Source: Bacteroidales bacterium (GTDB lineage Bacteria > Bacteroidota > Bacteroidia > Bacteroidales > Muribaculaceae). From it: a stretch of DNA of 32,396 nt. The position numbers and the translations under genes are program-made. The notes under the pieces were generated by a model, which was given only the letters and a program-made list of their open reading frames with translations, searched no databases and was not told the origin of the DNA. The stretch spans positions 1-32,396 of the forward strand of contig SUXI01000016.1 in the NCBI GenBank assembly GCA_015060975.1, read 5' to 3'. Below, in pieces: positions 24,944 through 32,108 of the stretch (its first letter is position 1; each line of letters begins with the position of its first letter).

Positions 24944-25004
24944 CACAAAAGAAAGCTCTCATAAACCATTGTTTAATTAATTAGTGGAATTTCTATAAAT
25001 TCCC
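24944..25004 (+). repeat. MITE-like repeat, right-end fragment (copy C)
   Basis: CACAAAAGAAAGCTCTC, TTGTTTAATTAATTAGTGGAA and the end TTCTATAAATTCCC follow the last ~61 bp of copy B closely. No left end is present, so this is a truncated copy. It begins 3 bp after the pdxA stop codon and ends 29 bp before the next ATG. Confidence 0.65.
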
Positions 25005-25033
25005 TCATATCACATTAATCAATTTCAAAAAAA

Positions 25034-25741
25034 ATGAACTACGCTATAATTGCCGCCGGCGAAGGCTCACGTTTGGCACAAGAGGGAGTAAAACTCCCAA
25101 AACCTTTGGTAAACCTCAACGGAACACCAATGATTAAACGTCTCATCGACATTTTCATGCGTTGCAATGCCACCTCGTTGAGCATCATCGTAAACGAAGA
25201 GATGCACCAAGTGCGCGAATACCTCGAAAGCCTCGACATTCCCGTGCCTTTTCGCCTTGTGGTTAAATCCACTCCAAGCTCAATGCACAGCTTCTATGAA
25301 GTGAGCCGCCATTTCGAGGAGGGAAAATTCTGCCTCACAACCGTTGACACTATTTTCCACGAAGAGGAATTCAAGAAATATATCGAAGCATTTGAAAACG
25401 ACACCACCGGTGCCGATGGATATATGGCGGTAACATCATTTATCGACGATGAAAAACCTCTATATATCGACACCGATAGCAACCTCAACATCACCGCATT
25501 CAAAGATGCCGCATGGGATGGCGTGAAATTTATCTCAGGTGGCATTTATGGCTTGACCCCTCCTGCCCTTCGTGTGCTTGAAAATTGCATGGAAAACGGT
25601 GTGTCGCGAATGCGCAACTATCAACGCGCGCTCGTTGATGCCGGACTCAAACTCAAAGCATTCCCATTTGAAAAAATCGTCGATGTCGATCATGCCGGCG
25701 ACATCGAAACCGCAGCCGCATTTGCCGCATTGCGTCCTTAA
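25034..25741 (+). CDS. NTP-transferase (sugar-1-phosphate or inositol-phosphate nucleotidyltransferase type)
   Basis: 235 residues forming a GT-A-like Rossmann nucleotidyltransferase. Signature: YAIIAAGEGSRLAQEG, then LPKPLVNLNGTPMI (Lys of KPL). TTVDTIF supplies the metal-binding Asp, and GGIYGL and VDVDHAGDIETA complete it; the last matches the DVDTPEDL-like end of MobA/IspD/RmlA-type enzymes. It heads a four-gene operon with an ATP-grasp protein, a CDP-alcohol phosphatidyltransferase and a HAD phosphatase, followed by inositol-phosphate synthase. In some archaea and bacteria a CTP:inositol-1-phosphate cytidylyltransferase is coupled to such a transferase, so cytidylylation of inositol phosphate is plausible. 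That is inference from context; the substrate cannot be read from the sequence. Confidence 0.82.
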   Translation: MNYAIIAAGEGSRLAQEGVKLPKPLVNLNGTPMIKRLIDIFMRCNATSLSIIVNEEMHQVREYLESLDIPVPFRLVVKSTPSSMHSFYEVSRHFEEGKFCLTTVDTIFHEEEFKKYIEAFENDTTGADGYMAVTSFIDDEKPLYIDTDSNLNITAFKDAAWDGVKFISGGIYGLTPPALRVLENCMENGVSRMRNYQRALVDAGLKLKAFPFEKIVDVDHAGDIETAAAFAALRP

Positions 25742-25787
25742 TATTGAACCAATTTATTAACATCATTATAAATTCAACACCAAAGCG

Positions 25788-26651
25788 ATGGCTGAAATTA
25801 CAATTGCCGGAGTTATGAGAGCCGGCGCTTATTCACCCAACCACATAGGCAACGATGCCGCAATTTTCAACGTTGTGGCCGAACATTTGCGCAAACGTGG
25901 TTGCATCGTAAATGTATATAGCGAGGAGCAACTCATTGCCGGTAAAGTAACCGAAAACATTATCGTCAATATGTGCCGCGAACAAAAATCGATTGCTCTT
26001 TTGCAAAAAATGGAAGATGAGGGCAAAATCGTAATCAACTCGGGTTATGGTATCGAAAATTGCACTCGCGAACGCATGACACGAATACTTTTAGGTAGCA
26101 ATATCCCCTACCCCGAAAGCCTCATGGTAAACACCGACGAAGGCATCAAAGAATCCCTCATGAAAGCCGGTTTTTCTCAATGCTGGATTAAACGTGGCGA
26201 CTTCCACGCAATGCATAAAGAAGATGTGAGCTATGTGCGTCACCCCGAAGAAGCTCAAGAAGTGCTCCAAGAATACTTTCTTCGCGGCATCAAACGTGCC
26301 GTAATCAACAAGCACTTAGTGGGCGATTTGGTAAAATTCTACGGCGTGCAAGGCACTCCTTTCTTCTTTTGGTTCTATCCTTTCGACCTTGGGCATAGCA
26401 AATATGGACACGAAGCAATCAACGGCAAGTCACAAGGCATAGAATTTGATGTGGAAAAAATGCGTCAGATATGCCAAAACGCATCTGAGGTGCTCGATGT
26501 TAAAATCTATGGTGGCGACTGCATTGTATCACCCGAAGGTGATATTCGCATCATCGACTTCAACGACTGGCCCAGCTTCGCGCCTTGTCGTGTTGATGCC
26601 GCTCCTCATATCGCTAAATGTATTCTCAACACTATTAAAGAGCATAAATAA
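25788..26651 (+). CDS. ATP-grasp family protein of the inositol-lipid operon
   Basis: 287 residues. The N-terminal ~95 residues are a Rossmann-like pre-ATP-grasp fold (ITIAGVMRAGAYSPNHIGND, then VVAEHLRKRGCIVNVY). The ATP-grasp core has NSGYGIENCTRERMTRIL, CWIKRGDFHAMHKEDV (phosphate-loop Lys), VINKHLVGDLVKFYGV (adenine strand) and the metal-binding RIIDFNDWPSFAPCR with Asp and Asn. The layout (short N domain, DFNDWPSF) recalls RimK-type ligases and inositol polyphosphate 5/6-kinases of the ITPK fold. The location next to inositol genes makes phosphorylation of an inositol compound worth testing. The gene lies 46 bp after the nucleotidyltransferase gene and 2 bp before the transferase gene, so one transcript is very likely. 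Confidence 0.78.
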   Translation: MAEITIAGVMRAGAYSPNHIGNDAAIFNVVAEHLRKRGCIVNVYSEEQLIAGKVTENIIVNMCREQKSIALLQKMEDEGKIVINSGYGIENCTRERMTRILLGSNIPYPESLMVNTDEGIKESLMKAGFSQCWIKRGDFHAMHKEDVSYVRHPEEAQEVLQEYFLRGIKRAVINKHLVGDLVKFYGVQGTPFFFWFYPFDLGHSKYGHEAINGKSQGIEFDVEKMRQICQNASEVLDVKIYGGDCIVSPEGDIRIIDFNDWPSFAPCRVDAAPHIAKCILNTIKEHK

Positions 26652-26653
26652 TA

Positions 26654-27601
26654 ATGGCTGACGACAAAAAAACTCAAAAAGTGAGCTACCGCGACACTTT
26701 GAAATCGATGGATACCGAGGAAACATTCGACCTCATATTCTATCGCCCCATTGGATATGCTTGGGCTTGCTTGGCTAAAAAACTTGGAGTAACGCCCAAT
26801 GCCATCACCATCGCCTCTATCTTTTTAGGCGTGGGAGCCGGCATTATGTTTTACTTCAACGACATTTGGCTCAATGTTATAGGTATCTTATTGCTCGTGT
26901 GGGCCAACTCATTCGACAGTGCCGACGGTCAACTTGCCCGCATGACAAAACAATATTCCCGAATTGGCCGCATTCTTGATGGCGTGAGTGGCGATTTGTG
27001 GTTTTTCTCAATATATTTTGCAATCTGTTTCCGCACAAATGCCACATCCGACTTTTTCAGCCCTATGCCTTGGCTCATTTGGACTATCGCCATCATTGCA
27101 GGTATATGTCATGCGCAACAAGCTGCCATGGCCGACTATTATCGTAACTTCCACCTCTATTTCCTCAAAGGCGAAGAAGGTAGCGAACTCGATAGCTCGG
27201 CACAACTAAAAGAGAAACTCTCACAACTATCATGGGGAAAGAACTTCTTCCAAAAACTCACTCTCACATTCTACACCAACTACACTGTGGGGCAAGAACG
27301 CCTCACCCCTTGGATGCAATGCCTTCGCAAGGCTATGGCTCAGAAATGGAATGGCAACGTGCCTTCACAAGAATTTCGCGATGCATTCCGTGCCAAGTCA
27401 TTACCCATGATGAAATACACCAACATGCTATCGTTCAACACTCGCACATTCGCATTGTTTGCTTCGATTCTTATTGGAATGCCTTGGCTATACTTCGCAT
27501 TTGAATTGACGGTGCTAAATATAATGTTGATATATATGTTGTGTTGCCACGAACGATTCTGTAAACGTTTCACCAAAGAACTTGAAAATGGAAAATATTA
27601 A
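26654..27601 (+). CDS. CDP-alcohol phosphatidyltransferase, probable phosphatidylinositol-phosphate synthase
   Basis: 315 residues with about six membrane segments (for example IASIFLGVGAGIMFYF, VIGILLLVWANS, WLIWTIAIIAGI, and TVLNIMLIYMLCC near the end). The catalytic signature starts at Asp88: D88-SA-D91-G92-QL-A95-R96, then G105, D109 and D114. Family enzymes couple CDP-diacylglycerol with an alcohol phosphate. With inositol-1-phosphate synthase nearby, the acceptor is probably inositol phosphate, giving phosphatidylinositol phosphate in the inner membrane. The canonical D-x3-D end of the motif is D-x4-D here (DGVSGD). A ~60-residue cytosolic loop at ~160-225 is longer than in most PgsA-type enzymes. 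It overlaps the HAD gene by 14 bp. Confidence 0.85.
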   Translation: MADDKKTQKVSYRDTLKSMDTEETFDLIFYRPIGYAWACLAKKLGVTPNAITIASIFLGVGAGIMFYFNDIWLNVIGILLLVWANSFDSADGQLARMTKQYSRIGRILDGVSGDLWFFSIYFAICFRTNATSDFFSPMPWLIWTIAIIAGICHAQQAAMADYYRNFHLYFLKGEEGSELDSSAQLKEKLSQLSWGKNFFQKLTLTFYTNYTVGQERLTPWMQCLRKAMAQKWNGNVPSQEFRDAFRAKSLPMMKYTNMLSFNTRTFALFASILIGMPWLYFAFELTVLNIMLIYMLCCHERFCKRFTKELENGKY

Positions 27602-28298
27602 GGGTATCATATTTGACTACGGCGGCACTATCGATAGCCGTGGTGTGCACTGGAGCGAAATAATTTGGGACGGATACCAACAAGCCCAAATCGACGTAAC
27701 TAAAGAACAATTTCGCGAATGCTATGTGTTTGCCGAGCGTGAATTGGCACGCACACTTCACATTCTCCCTCATCATAACTTCTACGACCTTCTATTAATA
27801 AAAATGCGCATCGAGCTCGGTTATCTTGCCGAGCAAGGGTTGATTGATGCAGCTATCGTTGAAGAAAAAGCCTTGACAGTTGCGAAATATTGCTACGATG
27901 CGGCTCGCCAATGCGTTGAAGAGGCTCGACCCACAATCAAAGCTCTATATGAGAAATATCCATTGGTTTTGGTATCAAACTTCTATGGCAATGTGGAAAG
28001 CGTGCTTGCCGACTTTGATTTACGTCGCTATTTCAAAGAAATCGTGGAATCGGCTGTGGTTGGTGTGCGCAAGCCCGATCCTCGCATATTCTCTCTTGGA
28101 GTGGAAGCTCTCAACCTAAAACCCGAAGAAGTACTCGTGATTGGTGACAGCTACAAAAAAGATATCGTGCCTGCCGAAACAATAGGATGCAAAGTAGCTT
28201 GGATAAAAGGCAAAGGTTGGACTGCCGATGAAGATGCCGTTACCCACACTTGCATCATATCCCAACTCAGCGATGTGCTGAAACTAATTGAAAGTTGA
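27588..28298 (+). CDS. HAD-family phosphatase, probable phosphatidylinositol-phosphate phosphatase
   Basis: 236 residues from ATG 27588; a TTG two codons earlier (27582) is an alternative. Motif I is IIFDYGGTID (nucleophile Asp), motif II VLVSNFYG, motif III Lys in VRKPDPRIF, and motif IV VIGDSYKKDI. An all-helical cap of ~75 residues sits between motifs I and II. In motif I the usual second Asp (DxD) is Gly (D-Y-G-G-T), which removes the normal general acid. The gene overlaps the CDP-alcohol transferase gene, so translational coupling is likely. In Bacteroides a phosphatase of the corresponding cluster converts phosphatidylinositol phosphate to phosphatidylinositol; I infer the same step here. 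Confidence 0.82.
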   Translation: MENIKGIIFDYGGTIDSRGVHWSEIIWDGYQQAQIDVTKEQFRECYVFAERELARTLHILPHHNFYDLLLIKMRIELGYLAEQGLIDAAIVEEKALTVAKYCYDAARQCVEEARPTIKALYEKYPLVLVSNFYGNVESVLADFDLRRYFKEIVESAVVGVRKPDPRIFSLGVEALNLKPEEVLVIGDSYKKDIVPAETIGCKVAWIKGKGWTADEDAVTHTCIISQLSDVLKLIES

Positions 28299-28615
28299 AA
28301 GTGCAAAAATTTAGACAGAATGCCTGAAATGAGCCGAAAGTTAATTTTTAATTGTGCATTTTTAATTATGAATTGTGAATTGGCTTCTTTGCCCCATTTT
28401 AATTCATTAACAAAAAACTATCCTTTTTAGCCACATTCTTTGTCTTTTTTTGCTAAATATCAACAAAATTAACACACCTTTACAACTTTAAGGGAAGTTT
28501 ATATTAGAAATAATTTTGCATCTCAAAAACTATATGTAATTTTACACGCTGATTTTGCCTTTTTATGGTAAAATCCTTGAAATTTGAATAATAATAACCT
28601 ATTTTTTATAAAAAA
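28299..28615. other. Intergenic region before the inositol-phosphate synthase gene
   Basis: 317 bp without a gene. It has A/T-rich near-repeats (GTTAATTTTTAATTGTGCA, then TTTTTAATTATGAATTGTG at 28339-28379) of a kind often seen between Bacteroidales genes. No strong terminator for the upstream operon is visible, so some readthrough is possible. The promoter for the next gene is in its last third. Confidence 0.45.
28511..28544 (+). promoter_or_regulatory. Promoter of the inositol-phosphate synthase gene
   Basis: Two readings are possible. TAATTTTG at 28511-28518 is a perfect -7 box without a clear -33. Alternatively its TTTG (28515-28518) is the -33 of TAATTTTA at 28537-28544 with an 18-bp spacer. 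Either gives a leader of roughly 65-90 nt. Confidence 0.5.
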
Positions 28616-29920
28616 ATGAAAAGTAACGTAAAAGCTGCCGAAGGTAAACTCGGTGTATTGGTTGTAGGTCTTGGTGCGGTTACTACCACATTCATGACCG
28701 GTGTATTGATGGCTCGCAAAGGTCTTGCTAAGCCTGTTGGTTCAATGACTCAATACGACAAAGTACGCGTTGGAAAAGGTGCCGACAAAAAATATCTAAA
28801 ATATGACGAAATTGTGCCTATCGCAAAACTCGATGACATCGTGTTTGGCGCATGGGACGTTTACCCCGAAAACGCATTCGAATCGGCAATGCACTGCCAA
28901 GTTCTTAAAGAAAAAGACATCATGCCGGTTAAGGACGAACTCGAAAAAATCGTTCCTATGAAAGCTGCTTTCGACAAGAACTTCGCAAAACGTCTTGAAG
29001 GCAACAACGTGAAAGACTGCAAAGACCGTTGGGACATGACCGAACAACTTCGCGAAGATATCCGTAACTTCAAAAAAGAAAACGGCGTAGATCGCATCGT
29101 GGTTCTTTGGTCGGCTTCTACCGAAGTTTATGTACCAGTTAACGAAAAAGTTCACTATACACTTGCCGACCTCGAAGCTGCAATGAAAGCCAACGATGTT
29201 GAAAACATCGCTCCTTCTATGTGTTATGCTTACGCCGCTTTGGCCGAAGGTGCTCCTTTCATCATGGGCGCTCCTAACACTACTGTCGATATCCCTGCTA
29301 TGTGGGAAATGGCTGAAAAAACTAAATTGCCTATTGCTGGTAAAGACTTCAAAACAGGTCAAACCCTCGTTAAATCAGGTTTCGCTCCTATCATCGGCAC
29401 TCGTTGCTTAGGTCTTGCAGGGTGGTTCTCAACCAACATTCTTGGTAACCGTGACGGTCTTGTTCTTGACGAACCTGCTAACTTCCGCACAAAAGAAGTT
29501 TCTAAACTTTCTACTCTCGAATCAATCCTCGTTCCCGAAGAACAACCCGATTTATATACCGACTACTACCACAAAGTTCGTATCAATTATTATCCACCTC
29601 GCAATGACAATAAAGAAGGTTGGGATAACATTGATATCTTCGGTTGGATGGGTTACCCAATGCAAATCAAGATCGACTTCCTTTGCCGCGACTCTATCCT
29701 CGCTGCTCCTTTGTGTCTTGACCTCGTATTGTTGAGCGACTTGGCTGCTCGCGCAGGTCGTTGGGGAACTCAACGCTTCCTCAGCTTCTTCCTCAAGAGC
29801 CCAATGCACGACTACACTAAGGGTGAAGTTCCTGTTAACCACCTCTTCCAACAATATGCTATTCTCAAAAACGCAATCCGCGAAATGGGTGGCTACGAAG
29901 CCGATCAAGAAATCGACTAA
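28616..29920 (+). CDS. ino1: Myo-inositol-1-phosphate synthase
   Basis: 434 residues. It converts glucose-6-phosphate to 1L-myo-inositol-1-phosphate with catalytic NAD. The Rossmann loop is LGVLVVGLGAVTTTFMTGV. The substrate region contains SMCYAYAALAEGAPFIMGAPNTTVDIPA, GKDFKTGQTLVKSGFAP and GWFSTNILGNRDGLVLDEPANFRTKEVSK; the last holds the DxxxxxxxxxxK pattern typical of the family. Length fits the bacterial Bacteroides form rather than the ~360-residue actinobacterial form. Codon use is noticeably uniform (GAA, AAC, TTC, CGT/CGC), as in highly expressed genes. It lies on the same strand as the CDP-alcohol transferase operon but has its own promoter and terminator. It supplies the inositol phosphate for that operon's lipids. 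Confidence 0.94.
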   Translation: MKSNVKAAEGKLGVLVVGLGAVTTTFMTGVLMARKGLAKPVGSMTQYDKVRVGKGADKKYLKYDEIVPIAKLDDIVFGAWDVYPENAFESAMHCQVLKEKDIMPVKDELEKIVPMKAAFDKNFAKRLEGNNVKDCKDRWDMTEQLREDIRNFKKENGVDRIVVLWSASTEVYVPVNEKVHYTLADLEAAMKANDVENIAPSMCYAYAALAEGAPFIMGAPNTTVDIPAMWEMAEKTKLPIAGKDFKTGQTLVKSGFAPIIGTRCLGLAGWFSTNILGNRDGLVLDEPANFRTKEVSKLSTLESILVPEEQPDLYTDYYHKVRINYYPPRNDNKEGWDNIDIFGWMGYPMQIKIDFLCRDSILAAPLCLDLVLLSDLAARAGRWGTQRFLSFFLKSPMHDYTKGEVPVNHLFQQYAILKNAIREMGGYEADQEID

Positions 29921-29940
29921 TAAACTAATCGCATATTCAC

Positions 29941-29979
29941 AACAAGGAGGTGGCATTTTGGTCACCTCCTTGTTTTTTT
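29941..29979 (+). terminator. Terminator of the inositol-phosphate synthase gene
   Basis: AACAAGGAGGTG (29941-29952) pairs perfectly with CACCTCCTTGTT (29963-29974) around a 10-nt loop, then a T-run. Confidence 0.93.
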
Positions 29980-30167
29980 ATTGGTGCAATAAAAGTTTTT
30001 GAGCCACAGCATCACAGCTAAAAACAACACCTAAAAGCCATCGGCTCAAATGTGTTAAATAATGTTACCCCCCCCCCGATTTTTTTGTTAAAATTTGCAT
30101 TTGTAATTTATTCAATATATTTTTGTGTTGTGTTTTTCATAGTATTAAATTAAGATTAAGGTTTCAG
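29980..30167. other. Intergenic region with a 10-C tract, no open reading frame seen
   Basis: No coding sequence is credible. It holds the poly-C tract at 30068-30077 and T-rich sequence up to a strong hairpin terminator at 30168 that has no gene in front of it. A small non-coding transcript ending at that terminator would explain it. Confidence 0.4.
30068..30077. repeat. Poly-C tract (10 C)
   Basis: Ten cytosines preceded by TTA and followed by GATTTTTTTG, about 120 bp upstream of the TPR regulator promoter. Confidence 0.45.
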
Positions 30168-30200
30168 CCAGTCACGTTGAGAAACGTGACTGGTTTTTTG
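30168..30200 (+). terminator. Strong hairpin terminator without an obvious upstream gene
   Basis: CCAGTCACGTT (30168-30178) pairs perfectly with AACGTGACTGG (30183-30193) around a GAGA tetraloop, then TTTTTTG. It lies 190 bp after the inositol-phosphate synthase terminator, with no gene in between. Confidence 0.85.
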
Positions 30201-30228
30201 TTTATACCCTTGCTTTGCACTATCTTTG
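30197..30228 (+). promoter_or_regulatory. Promoter of the TPR regulator, overlapping the terminator tail
   Basis: TTTG (30197-30200, the end of the terminator T-run), a 20-bp spacer and TATCTTTG (30221-30228) match the consensus exactly. The ATG at 30233 starts only 4 nt after the -7 box, so the mRNA may be leaderless. Confidence 0.65.
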
Positions 30229-30232
30229 CGTT

Positions 30233-31876
30233 ATGAAACACATCTTCGCCGTCATATTATCCATTATGTTGCTCACTGCCTGTGGCGAAAGCGAGCGTAA
30301 CAGCCAATTACTCAAACGTGCCGAAACTGTGATGGAAGATAGCGCCGAGGTGGCTCTGGCGATTTTGCAAGATAGCATCGACTCGGCATCTCTATCCACC
30401 GAGCGCGGACGCGCCATTCATGCCCTTCTCCTTTCACAAGCACTCGACAAGAATTATATCGACATCGCTTCCGACTCAATCATCGCTCCCGCCGTAAAAT
30501 ATTTTGCCAGTGGTGAAGAACCTCTTTATGCAATGCTAGCACATTATTACTATGGACGGGTCTTTGAAAATGCAAATGATAACCACAACGCAATAGCACA
30601 ATACACCAAAGCAACAAACTATATTAATCAAACATCAGACCACCTCATCCATGGACTAATTTTTAGCCATTTAGGCAATTTGTATAGTAATTCTTGTGAT
30701 TACCCCAAAAGTATTGAAGCATACCTTAATGCGTATAACTCATATAAATTAGCAAACAGCTATAATCATAAAATATATTCACTTTATGATCTTTCATGCT
30801 CATATCGAGGCAATCAAGATTACAATAACGCAAATAAAATAATTTCTCAGGTAATTGCCGAAGCTACAGATTCTTGCGACCACAGAATGATTCAAACCGG
30901 AAATGAAGAATTTATTATTCAACAAATTAACATTGGTTGTTACAAAAATGCTATAAAATTATATGAAAGTTTAAAATCTCAATATACCGACAATTCTCCA
31001 TATTCAAATATTAATATATACTTAGCTAATGCTTTTGCATTTCTACAGGATTCCAAAACGGCAGAATTTCACATCAATAAAGCATGGGAGTTAGCCAACT
31101 CTACTAATGATTCCATTGTGATTTTTTATAAATCATCAAAAATTTATGAATATCTAAATGACTATCCTAAATCTTTAGAATGTTTAAGTAACGGAGTCAT
31201 CTTAGAAAACAAAATGCTACGCAAAGAATTAGAGCAACCATTACTTACTGCGCAACGCAACCTATTAGCTCAAGATTTAGAAATAAGCAAATACAAACTA
31301 CATCAATCAATTTTCACCATTGTAACAATATTATTGGTTTCAATTATTATAATTCTTCTTATTGTTTTATACTCTCGAAGAAGAATACTAAAAAAACAAC
31401 AATTAATTAATGAATACACCGAAACAATTTTAAGTTTACGCGACACTCTTAATTCTAAAGATAAAACCTATTCGGCGATTATCAACGACTTATTTGACTA
31501 TCAATATTCTATCCTAAATGACATTGGAAATACTTTTGCCGACATCTCTGATAATGCAACCGACCAAAAACGACTTTATCAAGAAGTAAAAGAAATCATT
31601 TTTCGATTTGAGAATCCTAAAACACAATCAGAACTCGAAAAAATTATAAACCGCTATAGGAATAATCTAATGCAAAAATTAAGATTAGAATTCCCTAATC
31701 TAAGTAATGATGAATATAAACAAATATGTTATCACTATGCCGGATTTTCACCAAAATTCATAAGCCTACTTATGCACCAAAAATATCCTACAATCTATAA
31801 GCGTCGTTCTCGTATAAAAGACAAAATCTCAGCGTCCAATTCATCTCTCAAAGATGAACTACTTGCTTATATATAG
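30233..31876 (+). CDS. Membrane-anchored TPR protein with C-terminal HTH-like domain
   Basis: 547 residues from ATG 30233, which starts a lipoprotein-type signal (MKHIFAVILSIMLLTAC, Cys17). A TTG at 30215 would lie inside the promoter. Residues ~25-345 are helical TPR-like repeats (YYYGRVFENANDNHNAIAQY, HGLIFSHLGNLYSNS, KSIEAYLNAYNSY). One membrane segment at ~361-381 (TIVTILLVSIIIILLIVLY) is followed by RRR and a cytoplasmic part. The C-terminus (EFPNLSNDEYKQICYHYAGF, then ISLLMHQKYPTIYKRRSRIK) resembles a LuxR/sigma-region-4 helix-turn-helix. This is a widespread Bacteroidales type of probable signal-transducing regulator; the signal and targets are unknown. Its base composition becomes more A/T-rich after the first ~90 codons. 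Confidence 0.8.
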   Translation: MKHIFAVILSIMLLTACGESERNSQLLKRAETVMEDSAEVALAILQDSIDSASLSTERGRAIHALLLSQALDKNYIDIASDSIIAPAVKYFASGEEPLYAMLAHYYYGRVFENANDNHNAIAQYTKATNYINQTSDHLIHGLIFSHLGNLYSNSCDYPKSIEAYLNAYNSYKLANSYNHKIYSLYDLSCSYRGNQDYNNANKIISQVIAEATDSCDHRMIQTGNEEFIIQQINIGCYKNAIKLYESLKSQYTDNSPYSNINIYLANAFAFLQDSKTAEFHINKAWELANSTNDSIVIFYKSSKIYEYLNDYPKSLECLSNGVILENKMLRKELEQPLLTAQRNLLAQDLEISKYKLHQSIFTIVTILLVSIIIILLIVLYSRRRILKKQQLINEYTETILSLRDTLNSKDKTYSAIINDLFDYQYSILNDIGNTFADISDNATDQKRLYQEVKEIIFRFENPKTQSELEKIINRYRNNLMQKLRLEFPNLSNDEYKQICYHYAGFSPKFISLLMHQKYPTIYKRRSRIKDKISASNSSLKDELLAYI

Positions 31877-31902
31877 CTAATCAGCTACAATTCAGGCAAT
31901 TA

Positions 31903-31911
31903 CCCCCCCCC
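31903..31911. repeat. Poly-C tract (9 C)
   Basis: Nine cytosines preceded by TTA, 26 bp after the stop of the TPR regulator and ~150 bp before the next promoter box. Confidence 0.45.
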
Positions 31912-32060
31912 ATTTATAATTCATTGGTTTTCAAATACTTATATCGTGTCTAAAATTTTAAAATTAGATACGCCGTATATAGCTGTGCCATAGCGATTTA
32001 TGCAAAACCTTGTCTAATTTTTTCTTATGGAATTTTAATGCTTTAACTTTCAATTACAAC

Positions 32061-32068
32061 TAAATTTG
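32061..32068 (+). promoter_or_regulatory. -7 box before the last gene
   Basis: TAAATTTG matches the -7 consensus, 40 nt before the ATG at 32109. No clear -33 is seen. Confidence 0.55.
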
Positions 32069-32108
32069 CATAAAACATAATTATCAATTTTTAAGTTTAG
32101 TTTGAAAT

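Noticed and set aside
28796..29362. 188-codon frame antisense to the inositol-phosphate synthase gene
   Set aside because: Shadow caused by the strongly biased codon use of the sense gene.
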